Source: Synechococcus sp. CCY 0621
Lineage (GTDB): Bacteria; Cyanobacteriota; Cyanobacteriia; PCC-6307; Cyanobiaceae
Direction: 5' to 3'
NCBI RefSeq assembly: GCF_019038465.1
Contig: NZ_JAFKRH010000034.1
Coordinates: 1-50,136 of the forward strand
Length of the DNA stretch: 50,136 bases
Part shown: positions 46,027 through 50,136 of the stretch, piece after piece
How the letters are laid out: each line of letters begins with the position of its first letter
How positions within the stretch are numbered: the first letter of the stretch is position 1
The notes under the pieces: generated by a model
The model's database searches: none
Seen by the model: the letters and a program-made list of their open reading frames with translations, nothing else
Told to the model about the DNA's origin: nothing
Made by a program: the position numbers and the translations under genes

Positions 46027-46078
46027 AGCCCGGCCACCAAGCCAGATCACCAATCCTTGAATCGCATCCTTGGCGTTG

Positions 46079-46104
46079 GCCGCCGGTTCCACCGGCGGCT
46101 TTTT
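46079..46104 (+). terminator. Rho-independent terminator after hli
   Basis: GCCGCCGG and CCGGCGGC form an 8-bp stem with a 5-base loop, followed by five T. Confidence 0.88.
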
Positions 46105-46124
46105 CATGACCCCGGCGGCGGGCC

Positions 46125-46130
46125 TAGGTT
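46125..46130 (+). promoter_or_regulatory. Putative -10 element (TAGGTT)
   Basis: TAGGTT lies 27 bases before ATG 46158, just after the hli terminator, where a new transcript is expected to start. Confidence 0.35.
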
Positions 46131-46157
46131 GGGCTTCTTACAGGCTCACGCCCTCCG

Positions 46158-46352
46158 ATGGCAACGACTGCCGCCGTTTCCCGCTTCTATGTCGGCAACC
46201 GCCGCGACGGCTCCAGGCTGCTGAGCAGCGCCCTTGTGATCACCGGGGCTGGCCTGATCCGCGTCGACCATCCCATCGGACGGGTCGTTGCCCTGGTGGC
46301 CGGCCTGCTGAGCCTCTACTGGTGGCTCTGCTATCGCAAGCTCCAGCACTGA
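46158..46352 (+). CDS. Small two-TM membrane protein (64 aa)
   Basis: The N-terminus is basic (SRFYVGNRRDGSRLL). Two hydrophobic helices follow, about residues 21-33 and 40-58, joined by RVDHPIGR. The C-terminus is short and basic. No named family. It has its own promoter-like hexamer and ends 4 bases before xseA, so it probably leads that operon. Confidence 0.7.
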   Translation: MATTAAVSRFYVGNRRDGSRLLSSALVITGAGLIRVDHPIGRVVALVAGLLSLYWWLCYRKLQH

Positions 46353-46356
46353 TTCC

Positions 46357-47583
46357 ATGCTCACGGCCCCTGGCAGCATCGCGTCCCACCGCCAGCAGGA
46401 CGGCATTCCCCGGTTCACGGTCGCTGAGCTCAACCAGGCCATCGGCACGTTGCTCGAGAGGGGATTTGCGCCCCGCTTCCTGCTGGAGGCCACCATGGGC
46501 CGACCCCAGCAGAAGAAGGGCCATCTCTGGCTGAGCCTGCTCGACGGACAGGCCAGCATCCAGGGGGTGATCTGGTCCTCCCAGCTGCAGAAACTCAGCT
46601 TCCTTCCCCAGGAAGGCGATGGGGTGGTGGTGGTCGGCAAGCTCAACTTCTGGGCCGCCCGGGCCAGCCTCACCGTGCAGGTGCTGGATGTGCGTCCCAG
46701 CCTGACCACCGTTCTGCGTCAGTTCGAGCAGGTGCGCAGCCGGCTCGAGCCCGAAGGACTGTTTGATCCTGAACGCAAGCGAGCGCTGCCGCCCTGGCCC
46801 CGCCGCATCGCCCTGCTCACCAGCGTGCCCAGCGCCGCCCTCGCCGACATGCTGCGCACGGCCCGCGAACGCTGGCCCGCCACGGACCTGCTGGTGGTGC
46901 CGATCCCAGTCCAGGGAAACGTGGAATCCCAGATCACCGCTGCCATCGAGAGCGTCTGCCGCCAGGCCGCCAGCCTCGGCATCGACGCCCTGGTGCTGGC
47001 CCGCGGCGGTGGCAGCCGGGAGGATCTGGCCGTCTTCGACGGCGAGCAACTGGCCCGCTGCCTGGCAGCGTCGCCGCTGCCCGTGATCTGCGGGATCGGC
47101 CATGAGGATGACGTCACCATCGCCGACCTGGTGGCCGACTACCGGGCCGCCACACCGACGGCGGCCCTGGTGGCCGTGCTGCCGGAACGCAGCCAGGTGC
47201 TCCGCTCCCTGGCCCAGGAACGCGAACACCTGCAGCGCACCCTCTCTCTACGCATCGCCTCAGCCCGGCAACGGCTGGGCACACGGCAGGAGCAGTTGCA
47301 GAAGCTGCATCCGAGCCGTCTTCTGGAGCAGCGACAGCAGTGGCTGGCCCAGCAACGTCAGCTGCTGCGGGCCCTGTCTCCGGCGCACCTGCTCGCCAGG
47401 GGCTTCAGCCTGCTGCGGGATCGCGACGGACGCCTGCTGCGTTCCGTGGTTCAGTTCCGACCAGGCGATTCGGTACTCGCCGAACTGGCAGATGGCCGGG
47501 TGGCCCTGCGGGTGGAGGCGAGCGAACCAGCCGCTGCCCCCCCTGACGCACCCCCTGGCGACGGCCCCGCCCCAGCCGGGTGA
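46357..47583 (+). CDS. xseA: Exodeoxyribonuclease VII large subunit
   Basis: This is the catalytic subunit of the bidirectional single-strand DNA exonuclease. It has 408 aa: an N-terminal OB fold (FTVAELNQAIGTLLERGF; GHLWLSLLDGQASIQGVIW), then the nuclease domain (RIALLTSVPSAALADML; VLARGGGSREDLAVFD; VICGIGHEDDVTIADLVADYRAATPTAA) and a C-terminal coiled coil and end domain (LARGFSLLRD). Its stop overlaps a possible GTG start of xseB (GTGA). Confidence 0.96.
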   Translation: MLTAPGSIASHRQQDGIPRFTVAELNQAIGTLLERGFAPRFLLEATMGRPQQKKGHLWLSLLDGQASIQGVIWSSQLQKLSFLPQEGDGVVVVGKLNFWAARASLTVQVLDVRPSLTTVLRQFEQVRSRLEPEGLFDPERKRALPPWPRRIALLTSVPSAALADMLRTARERWPATDLLVVPIPVQGNVESQITAAIESVCRQAASLGIDALVLARGGGSREDLAVFDGEQLARCLAASPLPVICGIGHEDDVTIADLVADYRAATPTAALVAVLPERSQVLRSLAQEREHLQRTLSLRIASARQRLGTRQEQLQKLHPSRLLEQRQQWLAQQRQLLRALSPAHLLARGFSLLRDRDGRLLRSVVQFRPGDSVLAELADGRVALRVEASEPAAAPPDAPPGDGPAPAG

Positions 47584-47618
47584 ATCGCTGCCCGCCTTTT
47601 CCACCACGCACCCATCCC

Positions 47619-47900
47619 ATGGCCAGGCCCAGCACCAGATCCAGCCCCCCTCCCCAGGAGTCCTCCGAACCCGCAACCGTGGCCGAGGAACTGAGCTTCC
47701 GCGAATCCCAGACAGCCCTCGAACTCTGTCTGGCCCAGCTGCAGGACGAGGAACTGGATGTGGAGTCCATGGCCGATCTCTATCGCAGGGCCCTGGCCTA
47801 CGCCGAACGCTGCGAGTCGGTGCTGCAGCAGGTGGAACAGCAGGTGATGCAATGGGATTCCAGCCAGCCGGAACGGGCGCCGACGCCCTACGCCCCATGA
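47619..47900 (+). CDS. xseB: Exodeoxyribonuclease VII small subunit
   Basis: This 93-aa protein from ATG 47619 is the partner of XseA. The core SFRESQTALELCLAQLQDEELDVESMADLYRRAL (here SFRESQTALELCLAQLQDE then LDVESMADLYRRAL) is the two-helix XseB fold. The N-terminal 30 residues are Ser/Pro-rich, longer than in E. coli. A GTG at 47580 overlapping the xseA stop would add 13 residues and cannot be excluded. Its stop overlaps the next start (ATGA). Confidence 0.9.
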   Translation: MARPSTRSSPPPQESSEPATVAEELSFRESQTALELCLAQLQDEELDVESMADLYRRALAYAERCESVLQQVEQQVMQWDSSQPERAPTPYAP

Positions 47901-48304
47901 GCCAAGCAGCACGCGTCACGCCACAAGACCCTGGCGGTCTGAACTGGGTCGCCTGGCTCTATCTGGCCCTGGCCGTGGCAGGGGCCATCCTGCCCTGGCT
48001 GGCCAATCTGGACTTCATCCGGGCGGAAGGGGCGGCCTTTGATCTGGGGCTGTTCATTCGCCAGGCCAATGCCAACCCGGCGGCCCGTTCCCTGTCCAGC
48101 GATCTGGCGATCGGGGCCACGGCCGTCACCATCTGGATGGTGCGCGAAAGCCGCAGGCTCGGCATGCGCGGGCTGGGCTGGGTGCTGCTCAGCTGTGTCA
48201 CGATCGCCTTTGCCTTCGGCGCGCCCCTGTTCCTGCATCTACGCGAACGCCGGCTCCTGGAGCTCTCCCGCCTTGGCCAGGAGCGTCCCGTCGCCAACGG
48301 ATGA
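47897..48304 (+). CDS. DUF2834-like membrane protein (135 aa)
   Basis: ATG 47897 overlaps the xseB stop (ATGA). There are three hydrophobic helices: WVAWLYLALAVAGAILPWL, SLSSDLAIGATAVTIWMV and WVLLSCVTIAFAFGAPLFL. The stretch AFDLGLFIRQANANPAARS between helices 1 and 2 is typical of DUF2834 proteins. The basic cytosolic tail is RERRLLELSRLG. Function unknown; the link to exonuclease VII is positional only. Confidence 0.85.
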   Translation: MSQAARVTPQDPGGLNWVAWLYLALAVAGAILPWLANLDFIRAEGAAFDLGLFIRQANANPAARSLSSDLAIGATAVTIWMVRESRRLGMRGLGWVLLSCVTIAFAFGAPLFLHLRERRLLELSRLGQERPVANG

Positions 48305-48313
48305 GCCGATCGC

Positions 48314-48739
48314 TCAGGGGGTTTCGCTTTCCCTGATGGCACCATCGGCGGAGCCGGAGGCCTCCAGATCGACGGCCTCCACGTTGATGGTGACGTCGCG
48401 GGCGTCGATCTCCCCGTCGGGCGGGGATCCCCAGAAGAACGCTCCGGACGGGGCGCTGGGCGCCGTTCCAGAGGCATCAACCGCATCAAACGCGCTGCCA
48501 CAGGCGGGGCAGGCCTCGCTGCCGAGGCTGGTGAAACCGCAGTTCGGACAGGTGCGCAGCCGGCGGCGAAGCACCTGCCAGCCGATCAGACCCACCCCTG
48601 CCACCAGCAGCGGCAGAAACAGCAGGGTGAGGGTGAGCCCCCCGATCACATCCAGGAGGATTCGGCCGGCTGAGGTGGGCACCAGGAGCAGGGCGGCCGC
48701 CACACCGATCCAGAGCCAAGGGATGCGGCGCTCCATCAT
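48314..48739 (-). CDS. Membrane protein with zinc ribbon (141 aa)
   Basis: Two hydrophobic helices (IPWLWIGVAAALLLVP; LTLTLLFLPLLVAGVGLIGW) are followed by a zinc-ribbon knuckle pair CPNCG and CPACG separated by ten residues, likely binding one Zn. The C-terminal 60 residues are acidic and Ser/Ala-rich. No enzyme motif. The start overlaps the stop of the gene at 48736-48984 (ATGA), so they are co-translated. Confidence 0.8.
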   Translation of the reverse strand: MMERRIPWLWIGVAAALLLVPTSAGRILLDVIGGLTLTLLFLPLLVAGVGLIGWQVLRRRLRTCPNCGFTSLGSEACPACGSAFDAVDASGTAPSAPSGAFFWGSPPDGEIDARDVTINVEAVDLEASGSADGAIRESETP

Positions 48740-48984
48740 CGCTGGAAGCGCGGGTCGTTCTCAATCCACCGCTCCAGTGCCGCCAGACCTTCAAGGCCCG
48801 CCCACCCCAGCAGCAGGGCCGCCACCAGCCAGGCGGCCAACAGGCCAAGACCAAGCAGCAGGGGAACCAGCGCCAGGGTGGTCAGGCCGATCACCACAAC
48901 CGCACCCACGGCCATGCAGACAAGCGCAAGGCTGGCCGGCAATGGCGGTATCCGGAGGGAAAGCTTGGCCAAGGGTCGATCCAT
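48736..48984 (-). CDS. Two-TM hypothetical protein (82 aa)
   Basis: ATG 48984 (MDRPLAKLSLRIPP...) is preceded by GGAGGT seven bases upstream, which decides this start over in-frame ATGs further up. Two hydrophobic helices (ASLALVCMAVGAVVVIGL; LVPLLLGLGLLAAWLVAALL) precede an amphipathic end (LEGLAALERWIENDPRFQR). Coupled by ATGA to the zinc-ribbon membrane protein; the two probably form one complex. No family recognised. Confidence 0.75.
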   Translation of the reverse strand: MDRPLAKLSLRIPPLPASLALVCMAVGAVVVIGLTTLALVPLLLGLGLLAAWLVAALLLGWAGLEGLAALERWIENDPRFQR

Positions 48985-48991
48985 CGAAGCG

Positions 48992-48997
48992 ACCTCC
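48992..48997 (-). promoter_or_regulatory. Ribosome binding site deciding the start at 48984
   Basis: GGAGGT on the - strand, seven bases before the ATG, is the strongest ribosome site in the window. Confidence 0.7.
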
Positions 48998-49022
48998 ATC
49001 CTGACGCGAAACAAGCCCGTCC

Positions 49023-49928
49023 TCAGCGCGGCAGAGGTGTCGATGGCCCCCCAGCGGCACCGCCGGAAAGCACCACACTGAAACACTGGCCGAAGTACAG
49101 AACCACCCCCACCAACCAGACCCAGAGCGTGAGCAGCAACACGGCACCCACCACCCCGTAGGCCTGGAAGCGCAAGCCAAGGGCGATCAGGCTCCTGCCC
49201 AGCAGCAGGTTGGACAGGGTGAGACTGATGCTCACCAGCAAAGCGCCGGGAATCAAGGGGCGGAAGGGAATGCGGCGCGATGGCAGCAGCCAGAGAAACA
49301 CCAGGGTGGCCGCGAAGCTGATCACCAGGGAAAGGAGCAGATCCAGGCCAAAGGAAAGGGAACTGAGCAACAGCAAAGGCTTGGGCAGATAGGCCTGCAG
49401 CTGCTGCTGGAACCCACTCGAACCGAACAGCCTCACGGTGCTGAACAGCTGGTCAACAACGATCAGAACCCCCACGAACAGAATCAGCGACAGCGCTTTC
49501 AGGCGCAGGGCCAGGAATCGGGCCACGTGCTGCTGCCAGCGCAGGTGGTCAAGCCCAAAGGGACGGTTCCACCAGAGCCGATCGGCACCGCGCTGGAGCG
49601 TCAGATAGATGTTGCTGGCGTTGAGGGCGAGAAGCACCAATCCGAGCAGACCAGCGCCAAAACCCTGATTGGTGAAACGCCGCAGGGTGGCCTCAAAACC
49701 CGGCAGGGAGGAGGCTGGCAGCACCTGGGCCACGTAGACAAGCAGCCGGTCGAAGCGTTCCATGTCGCGTCCGAGCAGCCTGGAGGCCACCGAGAGCGCG
49801 ATCAACAGGGCCGGGAAAAAGGATTGGAGGGTGTGGTAGGCAAAGGCCGCACTGAGATCAACGCAATCCGAACGCAGCCACAGGGCATAGGCCTTCCAGA
49901 CGGGGCGGAAGCGGCGACGCCAACTCAC
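49023..49928 (-). CDS. YihY/BrkB family membrane protein
   Basis: This is an inner-membrane protein with six hydrophobic helices. Typical stretches are LSAAFAYHTLQSFFPALLIAL near the start (here AAFAYHTLQSFFPALL), the conserved NIYLTLQRGADRLW and the C-terminal VVGAVLLLTLWVWLVGVVLYFG. GTG 49928 (MSWRRRFRPVWKAY) gives 301 aa, the usual length; the frame stays open to 50036, but that part is Gly/Ala-rich and would leave only 14 bases to the terminator at 50051. Once annotated as RNase BN, which is now considered wrong; the function is unsettled. Confidence 0.9.
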   Translation of the reverse strand: MSWRRRFRPVWKAYALWLRSDCVDLSAAFAYHTLQSFFPALLIALSVASRLLGRDMERFDRLLVYVAQVLPASSLPGFEATLRRFTNQGFGAGLLGLVLLALNASNIYLTLQRGADRLWWNRPFGLDHLRWQQHVARFLALRLKALSLILFVGVLIVVDQLFSTVRLFGSSGFQQQLQAYLPKPLLLLSSLSFGLDLLLSLVISFAATLVFLWLLPSRRIPFRPLIPGALLVSISLTLSNLLLGRSLIALGLRFQAYGVVGAVLLLTLWVWLVGVVLYFGQCFSVVLSGGAAGGPSTPLPR

Positions 49929-50050
49929 GGCAGGATCAACGTCAAGAGTGTCGGGCGGATACGCCAATTCATTCTGCCCACCGTCCGCAGCACCCGGCAG
50001 AGCACCAGCAGCCTGCCACCGGCCACCAGCCAGCAACAGACGACCAACAG

Positions 50051-50077
50051 AAAAGCCACCCTGCTCGGGTGGCTTTT
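50051..50077. terminator. Bidirectional rho-independent terminator
   Basis: AAAAGCCACCC and GGGTGGCTTTT form a perfect 11-bp dyad with a 5-base loop, with a T run when read from either side. It directly follows the stop of the partial - strand gene at the right edge. Confidence 0.9.
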
Positions 50078-50078
50078 C

Positions 50079-50136
50079 CTACAGCTCTGATCGGAGCTGA
50101 TCGCTCACATCACGCCTTACAGCGACGATGGAGCGG
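50079..50136 (-). CDS. C-terminal end of a - strand gene (partial)
   Basis: Reading in from the right edge on the - strand, an open frame ends with SIVAVRRDVSDQLRSEL and TAG at 50081-50079. The terminator begins 2 bases later, as expected for a gene end. Only 18 residues are visible and the family cannot be named. Confidence 0.45.
   Translation of the reverse strand, partial: RSIVAVRRDVSDQLRSEL

Overview
The window looks like part of a high-GC picocyanobacterial chromosome, most likely Cyanobium or a related freshwater/brackish Synechococcus. The reasons are an hli-type chlorophyll-binding peptide, a cyanobacterial porin without an SLH domain, a RarA ATPase fused to a second domain, Ktr-type potassium uptake, DUF2973- and DUF2834-like membrane proteins, GC-rich codon use, and short intergenic gaps with many 4-nt stop/start overlaps (xTGA). 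I see no tRNA, rRNA, CRISPR array, transposase or phage gene, and no gene-free stretch longer than 300 bases.

Layout. 1-7680, mostly + strand: the tail of an unidentified gene, a 68-aa membrane protein, a phospholipase-D-like lipoprotein, an 86-aa protein, an FAD monooxygenase, small secreted proteins, phosphoglucomutase and a porin. 7708-13865, all - strand: glutamate/Na+ symporter GltS, a secreted protein, an AI-2E/PerM-type permease, glutaminase, an Anbu-type proteasome-like peptidase, a LysM protein and a one-TM protein. 13977-23357, - strand: two complete RND (HAE1-type) pump modules in tandem, each an adaptor followed by a permease, with a coupled 94-aa membrane protein between them. 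23430-28645: RarA fusion, a DUF1400-like secreted protein, peroxiredoxin Bcp/PrxQ, type III pantothenate kinase and PAPS reductase.

28697-36196, + strand: NDH-2-like oxidoreductase, HAD phosphatase, HflX in one open frame with a 1-Cys peroxiredoxin, KtrB, KtrA and anhydro-MurNAc kinase. 36185-41313: RHH protein, small conserved proteins including a Nif11-like one, an ABC-F ATPase, a 54-aa four-cysteine peptide and an HtrA protease. 41421-50136: small DUF proteins, HrpB helicase, an HAD-IIB sugar phosphatase, Hli, exonuclease VII (both subunits), a DUF2834 protein, a zinc-ribbon membrane protein pair, a YihY/BrkB protein and the tail of a further - strand gene.

Themes: envelope export (two RND pumps, HtrA, porin, LysM), redox and oxidative stress (PrxQ, 1-Cys Prx, NDH-2, Hli), glutamate/glutamine use (GltS, GlsA) and ion homeostasis (KtrAB). 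The points most worth checking are the stop-less HflX-peroxiredoxin frame, the extra membrane helices inserted in both RND permeases, the coupled 94-aa protein between the pumps, the CTG-in-CTGA starts implied for HrpB and perhaps the FAD monooxygenase, and the GTG-Thr start of the Anbu peptidase.
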